Shown here: positions 54,796 to 63,091 of the stretch, piece after piece | Position numbering within the stretch: the first letter of the stretch is position 1 | Layout: the number at the start of each line of letters is the position of its first letter | Origin: Litorimonas sp039975855 | GTDB lineage: Bacteria > Pseudomonadota > Alphaproteobacteria > Caulobacterales > Maricaulaceae | Length of the DNA stretch: 64,000 nt | Direction: 5' to 3' | Assembly (NCBI GenBank): GCA_039975855.1 | Contig: JBDWGH010000003.1 | Span: 248,001 to 312,000 of the forward strand | Program-made: the position numbers and the translations under genes | Notes under the pieces: generated by a model | Told to the model about the DNA's origin: nothing | The model's database searches: none | Seen by the model: only the letters and a program-made list of their open reading frames with translations

Positions 54796-55248
54796 GTGAA
54801 GAAAATTCTTGTTTGCAAAAATTGTGAAAGAGACCTTTCCCATTTTGTCGACTTAAATTCAGATTTGATTTCTGATTTTCGGCCAACATCTATTGATGGT
54901 GAACAAGGGTATTTAGTTCCGCAGGGAACGGCAGTTCAGCATCTTGATCCGTTTAAGTCCAGAAATCATGACGCTGTTGTCTGGATGAATACGCGTGATG
55001 TTCTTCACGATAGAGTTCGTTTTGATGAGTCATTTATGGGCGGATATGGCTATAACAAAGGGCCGAATACAATTTGCCATTGCTCGTCTATTGTTGGTTC
55101 GATGTACACAAATAGGTTTTTGTTTGAGTTTTTCTATTTTGAGCCTGACTTTAAAACAACTTTTTGGAGTGATGTTGATGAGCTAGACCAAACGCGAATT
55201 GAACGCCTGTACAAGGGGAATCGACGTTCAAAAAACAAACGCGGTTGA
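54796..55248 (+). CDS. AT-rich orphan protein with CxxC motif
   Basis: A 150-residue protein starting with GTG (VKKILVCKNCERDLSHFV), with a CKNC motif that may bind metal. The rest is unfamiliar and shows no signal peptide or membrane helix. GAGG lies 10-11 nt before the GTG. It is AT-richer than rnr and topA on either side, points the other way and ends at its own terminator, so it is an inserted single-gene accessory unit. Function unknown. Confidence 0.65.
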   Translation: MKKILVCKNCERDLSHFVDLNSDLISDFRPTSIDGEQGYLVPQGTAVQHLDPFKSRNHDAVVWMNTRDVLHDRVRFDESFMGGYGYNKGPNTICHCSSIVGSMYTNRFLFEFFYFEPDFKTTFWSDVDELDQTRIERLYKGNRRSKNKRG

Positions 55249-55276
55249 TTAGTTAACTCTTCGCCAAGGCATTCTT

Positions 55277-55318
55277 CTCTTCTCTTCGCTTAGCGGAGAA
55301 GAGGGCTCCATTTTTTTT
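55277..55318 (+). terminator. Rho-independent terminator of the orphan gene
   Basis: CTCTTCTC-tt-CGC, loop tta, GCG-GAGAAGAG, then GGCTCCA and eight T (55311-55318). The 2-nt bulge leaves a stem of 11 bp. Confidence 0.82.
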
Positions 55319-55326
55319 GCCGCTCG

Positions 55327-57960
55327 CTAAAACGCCTCGTCCGTTTTCGGAGCCGCTTTCTTTGCTGCTGTTTTCTTCTTTGCAGGTGTCTTCTTTTTCG
55401 CTGCAGGTTTTTTCTTAGCTGTTGTCTTTTTCTTCGCAGGAGCCTTCTTTTTCTTTGCTGGCTTCTTTTTAGATTTTGCCTCTTTTTCCGCGATATATTC
55501 CAGCGCCATATCGATGTTGACCTCTTGCGGGTCTTGGCCTTTTGGAATTGTTGCGTTGATTTTCTCGTATTTCACGTAAGCGCCGTAGCGGCCTTCCATG
55601 ATCTGGATTGGCTTCTCTGAAGACGGATGTTTGCCTAAGTCTTTCAGTACCTTACCGCCGCGACCTCGTCCTGGATTAGCTCGTTTATCGGCGATGCGCG
55701 CGATGGCATCATTCATGCCGACCGTGAACATTTCGTCTGGGTCTTTCAAACTCACATAGGTCGTGTTGTGCTTAATATAAGGACCGAAGCGGCCGAGCGC
55801 GGTGATAACTTGATTCCCATCTTCAGGATGGGCGCAAATTTTGCGCGGCAGGTTGATCAGCATAAGACCTTTTTCGAGATCGATTGTATCATAGGGCCAA
55901 GTCTTAGGCAGGCTTGTACGCTTAGGTTTCTTCTCAGTTTCCATCTCAACATAGGGACCAAATCGGCCTGTCTTCAGGACGATGTCTTTTCCCGTTTCAG
56001 GATGCTGACCAAGGATTTTGTCTTCGGCTTGCGCATCTGGGGCGTCGCTACCGAAAGGACGCGTCATCTTACATTCGGGGTAGTTAGAACAGCCTACGAA
56101 TGCGCCGAATTTCCCAAGTTTAAGGGATAACTCGCCGTCGTCACATTTCGGACATTTACGTGCCGGCGTTCCGTCTTCTTTTTCTGGGAAGACAATAGAT
56201 TTCAGCGCGATGTTAAGTGCGTCGAGAACGTGCGTGACCCGCAACTCTTTCGTGCCGTCAACTGTGGCCGAGAATTCATTCCAGAAATCCCCAAGGAGTT
56301 TCAACCAGTCCAGATCGCCCGCCGATACTTTGTCGAGTTGGTCTTCGAGGTTGGCTGTATAGTTGTATTGGACGTATTTCGTGAAAAACTCTTCCAGGAA
56401 TGCCGTTAGCAGGCGGCCTTTATCTGACGGTGTAAAGCGGCGCTTGTCTAGCTCAACATATCCGCGATCCTGCAACACTTTAAGGATAGAGGCGTAAGTT
56501 GACGGACGGCCAATACCGAGCTCTTCCATGCGTTTAACAAGGGAAGCTTCAGAATAACGTGGTGGTGGCTGCGTGAAATGCTGCGTCGCTTCAATCTCTT
56601 TAGCGTTCAAAGATTGCCCGGCTTCTACGGCAGGAAGATCAGTGTTCTTCTCTTCACCATCCTCGTCAGCTGATTTGGCTTTCGTCTCTTCATAGAGCTT
56701 CAAGAAGCCGTCAAAGCGTACGACTTGTCCTGTGGCGCGTAGACCAACCGTATGAGCGTTATCTTCAATTGTAACCGTCGTACGTTCGAGCTTGGCCGAT
56801 TCCATTTGGGACGCCATCGCGCGTTTCCAAATCAACTCATAGAGCTTCTTCATGTCTCCGGAGAGATTCAGAGAGTCGGGCGTGCGTTCAAAACCTGTAG
56901 GTCGAATGGCCTCATGGGCCTCCTGCGCATTTTTCGCTTTGGATTTATAAACGCGGTGCTGTTTGGGGAGGTAGCTTTCGCCATATTCCTTCTGGATGGT
57001 GGCACGGCAATCGCTGATCGCTTCGCCGACCATGCTGATACCGTCGGTTCGCATATAGGTGATGAGGCCAGTAGTCTCTCCGCCAATATCCACACCTTCA
57101 TATAGGCGTTGAGCCGTCTGCATAGTTTGGGTGGCTGAGAAGCCAAGCTTTCGGGACGCTTCCTGTTGCAGCGTCGATGTCATAAACGGTGCGGAAGGAT
57201 TTCGTGTAAGGGGTTTGGCCTCAACCTTGGTGATAGACAGGCTTGCCGCTGTAACAGCAGCTTTGGCTTTCATCGCCAGTGCTTCGTTGTTCAACGAGAA
57301 TTTATCGAGTTTTTCGCCATTGAGGGAAACCAGGCGAGCAGGGAAGCTGCCTTTGTCGGCCGTCATTACACCCGCGACGGACCAATATTCACGAGCATCG
57401 AATTGCTCGATCTCGGTCTCGCGTTCTGTGATCAGTTTCAGTGCAACCGATTGTACGCGACCTGCGGAACGCGCGCCTGGCAATTTACGCCACAAGACAG
57501 GCGAGAGAGTGAACCCAACGAGATAGTCGAGAGCGCGGCGTGCGAGATACGCATCCACCAATTCTTGATCCAATTGACGTGGATTGGCGATCGCTTCCGT
57601 GACGGATTTTTTCGTAATCGCGTTAAATACAACGCGCTCAACGGGTTTGCCTTTGAATTCTTTTTTCTTCGAGAGGACCTCGAGCAAATGCCAAGAAATC
57701 GCTTCACCTTCTCTATCCGGGTCAGTCGCGAGGATGAGTTTGTCGGAATCACCGAGGGCGTTTTGAATGTCTTTGATACGTTTCTTTGATTGCGTATCGA
57801 CAGCCCAACTCATCGCGAAGTTATTTTCCGGGTCAACGGAGCCGTTCTTGGAAGGAAGGTCACGAACGTGCCCAAAACTGGCGAGAACTTTATAGTCCTT
57901 GCCAAGGTATTTTTCGATTGTTTTGGCCTTGGCGGGCGACTCGACGATGACGAGATTCAT
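55327..57960 (-). CDS. topA: DNA topoisomerase I
   Basis: An 877-residue type IA topoisomerase that relaxes negative supercoils. The Toprim domain starts the protein (MNLVIVESPAKAKTIEKYLGKDY, ILATDPDREGEAISWHL). The active-site Tyr is in GLITYMRTDG (near 310). A C-terminal CPKC..CSNYPEC zinc ribbon follows, then three RFGPY/RYGAY-type repeats and a Lys/Ala/Pro-rich tail. Domain order is complete. It lies between the orphan and dprA in the conserved order rnr-topA-dprA-plsY. Confidence 0.98.
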   Translation of the reverse strand: MNLVIVESPAKAKTIEKYLGKDYKVLASFGHVRDLPSKNGSVDPENNFAMSWAVDTQSKKRIKDIQNALGDSDKLILATDPDREGEAISWHLLEVLSKKKEFKGKPVERVVFNAITKKSVTEAIANPRQLDQELVDAYLARRALDYLVGFTLSPVLWRKLPGARSAGRVQSVALKLITERETEIEQFDAREYWSVAGVMTADKGSFPARLVSLNGEKLDKFSLNNEALAMKAKAAVTAASLSITKVEAKPLTRNPSAPFMTSTLQQEASRKLGFSATQTMQTAQRLYEGVDIGGETTGLITYMRTDGISMVGEAISDCRATIQKEYGESYLPKQHRVYKSKAKNAQEAHEAIRPTGFERTPDSLNLSGDMKKLYELIWKRAMASQMESAKLERTTVTIEDNAHTVGLRATGQVVRFDGFLKLYEETKAKSADEDGEEKNTDLPAVEAGQSLNAKEIEATQHFTQPPPRYSEASLVKRMEELGIGRPSTYASILKVLQDRGYVELDKRRFTPSDKGRLLTAFLEEFFTKYVQYNYTANLEDQLDKVSAGDLDWLKLLGDFWNEFSATVDGTKELRVTHVLDALNIALKSIVFPEKEDGTPARKCPKCDDGELSLKLGKFGAFVGCSNYPECKMTRPFGSDAPDAQAEDKILGQHPETGKDIVLKTGRFGPYVEMETEKKPKRTSLPKTWPYDTIDLEKGLMLINLPRKICAHPEDGNQVITALGRFGPYIKHNTTYVSLKDPDEMFTVGMNDAIARIADKRANPGRGRGGKVLKDLGKHPSSEKPIQIMEGRYGAYVKYEKINATIPKGQDPQEVNIDMALEYIAEKEAKSKKKPAKKKKAPAKKKTTAKKKPAAKKKTPAKKKTAAKKAAPKTDEAF

Positions 57961-58219
57961 ACGGACACTCTATATATGTGAGGAGCGCGGCATGTGGGGG
58001 AGTGTCAAAAAAAAGTCAACCGTCCCATTAATACAACGGGTTTGAGGACGGCTGGCCTCAAAACAGAGGTGATCTTGGAGGCAAAAGTGCCAAAAAAACA
58101 ATATAACGGCGATTTACCGCCGAACTGATTGATACTTCAAATACCTATTATCATCTTGTTAATGAAGCTGGTGTCTATTTTTTGAATACAACCATAAATA
58201 ATCATAGGGGCATAGAGCT

Positions 58220-58423
58220 ATGGGCATTCAAAACACAACCTTCTCAGACAAATCATCAGCGATTGAACCTAGGTCGGCATCGATAACTGTTCAAACAGAG
58301 GCTTACATCACCGATCTTTTAAGCGACCTTCAGAGGATCGCCCAAATGGGCGGGCTTTCGAATCTTTCCGATGATATCGGTGAAGTCTTATGTAAGCATG
58401 GGTCGAGCTATATCGTGATTTAA
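58220..58423 (+). CDS. 67-residue conserved-type small helical protein
   Basis: The segment TEAYITDLLSDLQRIAQMGGLSNLSDDIGEVL resembles the YxxDLLxELxxxAxxxGLxxL pattern of small helical proteins that I recall from many alphaproteobacteria, whose function is unknown. A GGGG run precedes the ATG by about 10 nt. A reasonable small gene, but possibly not expressed. Confidence 0.55.
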   Translation: MGIQNTTFSDKSSAIEPRSASITVQTEAYITDLLSDLQRIAQMGGLSNLSDDIGEVLCKHGSSYIVI

Positions 58424-58438
58424 TCACTTTCGCGCATG

Positions 58439-59575
58439 TCAAACGAGACTCATCCTCCCATCTGGTTCGACATGCGCGTCGCCAGCCAACTCTAGTTCCA
58501 GAAGCGCGGCTGCCACGATAGGCACGGGCAATCCCGACGCTCTGATGATGTCATCTCGAGGGGTGGGTGTTGGGGATAAAAGCCCCAAAACTCGGGACTT
58601 TGCTTTCGTAATTTCAGCCCCAGCACGGCTGGCATCAAAAGGTACAGAAGAGAAACTGCTTTTGGGCTCCTCAAGGTCCAAGCTTCTTAAGCTTTCCAAA
58701 ACGGTAATGACGTCATCAGCGGATTCAATCAGATGCGCGCCCTGGCGTATAAGGCGGTTACACCCCTTTGTTCGGGGATCAAGGGGTGAGCCCGGCGCAG
58801 CCATGACCTCCCGATTTTGTTCTAATGCATAACGCGCCGTAATTAATGTGCCCGAACGCTCTGCGGCTTCAATCACCACAACGCCTCGGCTCAAGCCTGA
58901 AATGATCCGGTTGCGGCGCGGGAAATCTCTTGCGGTTGCGCGATATCCGAGTGGGCTCTCGCTGACGATCGCCCCGTTTTCCGAAATATGTGAATGTAGT
59001 TCGGCATTCTCGCGTGGATAGACGTGATCGATGCCGCCGCCGAGTACAGCTACTGTACCTGTTGAGAGAGAACCTTGATGCGCTGCCGAATCTATTCCTC
59101 TCGCGAGGCCTGATACGACTGAATATCCGGCCTGTCCCAATTCTGCTGCTATGCCGTGGGCGAAACGCTGGCCTATCGCAGAGGCATTACGCGAACCGAT
59201 GATCGCGACGCAGGGACGGTCCAAGAGATCAACGCGACCTAAGACGGAAATTATGGGTGGAGGCGGATCTAGAGCGCGTAAAAGTTTTGGGTAATCTGGT
59301 TCGACCGCACAGATTAATCGTACGCCCATTTTTTCGGCATATTCCATCTCGGCTTCAACTTGTTCAAGACGAGGCGGGTTAATGGATTTCTTTCGAATAA
59401 GCGACGGTAACGCGTCTAACGCTGCGCCTGCATCGCCGTATCGATTGATAAGGTCGCGGAAAGAAACGGGTCCAACATTTTGCGTACGGATGAGGCGCAA
59501 CCAATCACGCCGTTCCGTAAAACTAAGTTTGCGCGGCACGCCTTTAGCCTTTTTGGCCAATCTTGGATTCTTCAC
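58439..59575 (-). CDS. dprA: DNA-processing protein DprA
   Basis: DprA protects incoming single-stranded DNA and loads RecA during natural transformation. The 378-residue protein has the Rossmann-fold core (CVAIIGSRNASAIGQRFAHGIAAELG, SVVSGLARGIDSAAHQGSL, TVAVLGGGIDHVYPREN, FPRRNRIISGLSRGVVVIEA, SGTLITARYALEQNREVMAAPGSP). The C-terminal winged-helix segment follows. Its start overlaps plsY by 32 bp. Confidence 0.96.
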   Translation of the reverse strand: MKNPRLAKKAKGVPRKLSFTERRDWLRLIRTQNVGPVSFRDLINRYGDAGAALDALPSLIRKKSINPPRLEQVEAEMEYAEKMGVRLICAVEPDYPKLLRALDPPPPIISVLGRVDLLDRPCVAIIGSRNASAIGQRFAHGIAAELGQAGYSVVSGLARGIDSAAHQGSLSTGTVAVLGGGIDHVYPRENAELHSHISENGAIVSESPLGYRATARDFPRRNRIISGLSRGVVVIEAAERSGTLITARYALEQNREVMAAPGSPLDPRTKGCNRLIRQGAHLIESADDVITVLESLRSLDLEEPKSSFSSVPFDASRAGAEITKAKSRVLGLLSPTPTPRDDIIRASGLPVPIVAAALLELELAGDAHVEPDGRMSLV

Positions 59576-60146
59576 CGCGGCGTAGGCGGTCTATGTTTTC
59601 CCGATGACGCCAAAGGATAACAGCCGACATTACGCCGACCATCACGCCCGGACCTTGGGGCAGAAAAATAATACTCGCAATGGTGCAAACCACGCAGGCA
59701 ATCAGGGCGCCGAGGGAGGAGTACTTCGTTAGCATGGCAGTCGCGAGCCAGATAACCGCAGCGAGAACCCCGATGGGCCAGACGAGAGCAAATAACCCAC
59801 CAAAGAATGTTGCGACACCTTTGCCGCCTTTGAATTTTAGCCATGCTGGATAGCAATGCCCAATAAGAGCGGCTGCGGCAGCCACATATCCAAATGGTAG
59901 GCCGAGCCAGTTCTGGATGATCCATCCCGTCAGGCCCGCTTTTGCGGCGTCAAGTATAAGGGTGATAGCTGCGATATCTTTGCGGCCTGTTCTAAGCACA
60001 TTTGTTGCACCTATATTGCCGGATCCAATTTTGCGGATATCACCTTGGCCCGAGGCTTTTGCGAGCAAAAGCCCAAACGGGATGGACCCCGCGAGATAGC
60101 CAAGACCTATGGCCAAAAACCAATTTAAAAAATCAGGTGACAACAT
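59544..60146 (-). CDS. plsY: Glycerol-3-phosphate acyltransferase PlsY
   Basis: PlsY uses acyl-phosphate to acylate glycerol-3-phosphate. The 200-residue protein has the family motifs GSIPFGLLLAKASGQGDIRKIGSGNIGATNVLR and GHCYPAWLKFKGGKGVATFFG. The ATG at 60146 gives a normal-length protein; an upstream reading to 60242 is not needed. It is the first gene before dprA, divergent from the carotenoid-oxygenase gene. Confidence 0.95.
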   Translation of the reverse strand: MLSPDFLNWFLAIGLGYLAGSIPFGLLLAKASGQGDIRKIGSGNIGATNVLRTGRKDIAAITLILDAAKAGLTGWIIQNWLGLPFGYVAAAAALIGHCYPAWLKFKGGKGVATFFGGLFALVWPIGVLAAVIWLATAMLTKYSSLGALIACVVCTIASIIFLPQGPGVMVGVMSAVILWRHRENIDRLRRGEESKIGQKG

Positions 60147-60333
60147 CTTCACAACGTGGCGTAGAGTGATTGAGCTGTAAAGCATCAAGATTAGAAGAAT
60201 AGTCAACCACCCACACGAAAAGACTGCATGGCAAATGATCATTCAGGCCATTTGACTCCGTGTGCGCCTATTCCATAATGAGAAAGGGCTTACCGCGGGA
60301 GCTTCATCTGGAACGCTTCGTCAGAGAATTTCT

Positions 60334-61818
60334 ATGCTCAAATTGGTTCAGTCCGTAAAATCAACGCTTAGCCCGTCAGATCACCCTTATTTGAATGGAG
60401 CTTGGACCCCAAATTTCGATGAATATGACGCTGATGATATGGAAATCATCGGCGAAATTCCCGCCGACATTGACGGAATTTATCTTCGGAACACAGAAAA
60501 TCCTGTGCACGACGCGATCGGCCGATATCACCCATTTGACGGTGATGGTATGTTGCACATGATGCATTTGAAGGACGGCAAGGCGCATTATAAGAACCGA
60601 TTTATCCGCACTAAAGGCTTTGAAGCAGAACAAGAAGCCGAACGTTCCCTCTGGATCGGGTGCATGGGGAAACCAGATCGATCAGAACGACCGGGCCGTT
60701 GCGCTCATCCCTATATAAAAGACAGTTCCTCAACCGATGTTGTTGTGCACGGCGGGCAAATACTCTCTACCTTTTGGCAATGCGGTGATGGGTATCGTCT
60801 TGACGCTGCATCATTAGAAACATTGGGTATCGAAGAGTGGACGCCAAAGAACGGAATATCGGCACACCCAAAAGTCGATCTGAAAACCGGTGAGCTGTTG
60901 TTCTTTAATTACTCTGCCACAGCGCCTTATATGCATTACGGTGTTGTTGGACCTGACAATCAATTGAAGCACTATGTTCCTATTGATCTGCCAGGATCAC
61001 GCCTGCCTCACGATATGGCATTTTCAAAAAACTACTCAATTCTGAATGATTTTCCGCAATTTTGGCAAGAGGCCATGATCGCTCAAAAATTCTATCTGCC
61101 CGTTTATGACAAATCCATGCCGTCACGCTTTGCCGTTATCCCGCGTTATGGACAGCCGGAAGACGTCATGTGGTTTGAAGCAGATACGACCTATGTTTTG
61201 CATTTTATGAATGCATATGAAGAGGGTGATGAGCTAATCATGGATGGGTATTTCCAAGATAACCCACGTCCAAATCCATTGGAGTTTATGCCTGATCGAT
61301 ATCAAGCGCTCGCCGCGAATATTGATCTTCACTCCCTCAAAACACACCTACATCGGTGGCGATTTAATCTCAAAACGGGCGAGACGGTTGAAGAGCGTCT
61401 GTATGACGATGAGATCGTCGAATTTGGAACAATAAATCAAACCATTGCGGGGGAAAAACATCGCTATATTTATAGCGTTTTGGGTGAGGATGGATGGTTC
61501 CTGTTTACGGGACTCGTTAAACACGATCTGGAGACGGGCAAAACTCAACGATATGATTTTGGCAAGAACCGGTACGGCTCAGAGGCCCCATTCATTCCGA
61601 GAAAAAATGCGACATCGGAAGATGATGGATATCTAATCAGCTTTATCACTGACATGAACCTCGACCGTTCTGAATGCGTAATTTTAGACGCTAAAAATAT
61701 TGAATCAGGTCCCGTTTGCCAAATTATCCTGCCGCACCGAATTTGCAGTGGAACCCATGCAGTTTGGGCGGGCGCGGATGAGTTAAAGTCGCAGCCAATG
61801 TTGGAGGCCGTCGAATAA
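60334..61818 (+). CDS. Carotenoid cleavage oxygenase (RPE65-like)
   Basis: A 494-residue non-heme iron dioxygenase with a seven-blade propeller. The four iron-binding His motifs are present: SAHPKVD, PHDMAF, HFMNAYE and GTHAVW. The N-terminus LNGAWTPNFDEYDADDMEIIGEIPADIDGIYLRNTENP is typical. Likely cleaves a carotenoid, apocarotenoid or stilbene. ATG 60334 is preferred; the GTG at 60262 has no good ribosome site. The thiolase gene follows with TAATG overlap, so these form an operon. Confidence 0.93.
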   Translation: MLKLVQSVKSTLSPSDHPYLNGAWTPNFDEYDADDMEIIGEIPADIDGIYLRNTENPVHDAIGRYHPFDGDGMLHMMHLKDGKAHYKNRFIRTKGFEAEQEAERSLWIGCMGKPDRSERPGRCAHPYIKDSSSTDVVVHGGQILSTFWQCGDGYRLDAASLETLGIEEWTPKNGISAHPKVDLKTGELLFFNYSATAPYMHYGVVGPDNQLKHYVPIDLPGSRLPHDMAFSKNYSILNDFPQFWQEAMIAQKFYLPVYDKSMPSRFAVIPRYGQPEDVMWFEADTTYVLHFMNAYEEGDELIMDGYFQDNPRPNPLEFMPDRYQALAANIDLHSLKTHLHRWRFNLKTGETVEERLYDDEIVEFGTINQTIAGEKHRYIYSVLGEDGWFLFTGLVKHDLETGKTQRYDFGKNRYGSEAPFIPRKNATSEDDGYLISFITDMNLDRSECVILDAKNIESGPVCQIILPHRICSGTHAVWAGADELKSQPMLEAVE

Positions 61819-63050
61819 TGAGCGGTGATGTTTACATCCTAGGCGGCCATCAGACAGACTTTGCGAAGAATTGGAGCCGGGAAGGCAAATCATTTTACGA
61901 TATGTTCGAAACCTGTCTCCTGACAGGTCTTGAAAAAACAAAACTCGACCCAAAAGATATTCAAGTCGGCCATGTTGGTAATTTCGTTGGTGAGCTATTT
62001 ACTGGGCAGGGACTTCTGGGTGGATTTTTCGGTCATGTGCACCCTGACTTTGCGGGCATGCCATCCTCTCGCCATGAAGGGGCTTGTGCATCAGGATCGC
62101 TCGGCATTTTGGGGGCGATGACCGATATAGAAAGCGGTCGATATGATTTGGCCTGCGTTATTGGCCTGGAGATGATGCGTAACGTGCCGGGTATAGAAGC
62201 AGCCAAAAATTTGGGCGCGGCGATTTGGGTTGGTGAAGAGGCGCAAGATGCAAGCTACATTTGGCCCGCAATGTTCTCTGATTTGGCCGAAGAATATGAC
62301 AAGCGATATGGGCTGAAACACGAACACCTTGCTGAAATTTCCAAAACAAACTTCTCCAATGCCCGCCGCAATCCAAACGCCCAGGCTAGAAATTGGCGTT
62401 TTGAGACGGAGAGTTTCGCCGCCAATGATGAGTTAAATCCTGTCATTGAGGGATGGATGCGCCGGCAAGACTGCGGGCAAGTGTCTGATGGGGCAGCTGT
62501 CGTTTTCCTCGCTTCTGAAAAACGTGCTAAACAATACGCGGATGAAAACGGATTGTCGTTTGACGATCTTCCCAAGATTAAAGGTTGGGGACATTCGACC
62601 GCTCCTATGCTGATGAAGACCAAGTTGCAGCAAAGCGAAAACGCAGATTATGTCTTGCCTTGGACACGAAAAGCGATTGTCGATGCCTATGCCCGCGCTG
62701 GAATTACCGGTCCGGATCAGTTGGATGTCATCGAGACACATGATTGTTTTTCAATCACCGAATATATGGCCATAGAACATTTTGGCATCACACCACCAGG
62801 ACAGGCGTGGAAAGCCATAGAAGCGGGAACGATTGCTTTTGATGGGACACTGCCAGTCAATCCTTCGGGAGGTCTAATAGGGATGGGACATCCTGTTGGG
62901 GCGACTGGTGTGCGGATGATGTTGGATGCGTCAAAGCAGATTACGGGACATGCGGCCGATTACCAAATTGAGGGCGCAAGGACAGTTGGGCTTTTCAATG
63001 TTGGCGGATCAGGGACAACTAATTGCGCTTTTGTTGTGGGCCGCGAATAA
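61818..63050 (+). CDS. SCP2-type thiolase / acetyl-CoA acetyltransferase-like
   Basis: A 410-residue thiolase-fold protein. Catalytic Cys in HEGACASGSLGILGAM (near 91), and GGLIGMGHPVGATGVRM with its His. The C-terminal region is NVGGSGTTNCAFV rather than the CxGGG of classical thiolases, pointing to the SCP2-type branch. It is fused by overlap to the carotenoid oxygenase gene and followed by a GMC oxidoreductase gene, so it probably acts on a terpenoid- or aromatic-derived acyl-CoA. Confidence 0.88.
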   Translation: MSGDVYILGGHQTDFAKNWSREGKSFYDMFETCLLTGLEKTKLDPKDIQVGHVGNFVGELFTGQGLLGGFFGHVHPDFAGMPSSRHEGACASGSLGILGAMTDIESGRYDLACVIGLEMMRNVPGIEAAKNLGAAIWVGEEAQDASYIWPAMFSDLAEEYDKRYGLKHEHLAEISKTNFSNARRNPNAQARNWRFETESFAANDELNPVIEGWMRRQDCGQVSDGAAVVFLASEKRAKQYADENGLSFDDLPKIKGWGHSTAPMLMKTKLQQSENADYVLPWTRKAIVDAYARAGITGPDQLDVIETHDCFSITEYMAIEHFGITPPGQAWKAIEAGTIAFDGTLPVNPSGGLIGMGHPVGATGVRMMLDASKQITGHAADYQIEGARTVGLFNVGGSGTTNCAFVVGRE

Positions 63051-63091
63051 TCAAATAATAAGTATGTAAAATTCGCTCTGGGGAGAGAGAT

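Noticed and set aside
57166..57789. 207-aa plus-strand reading frame within topA
   Set aside because: Antisense to the topoisomerase gene; no recognisable domain.
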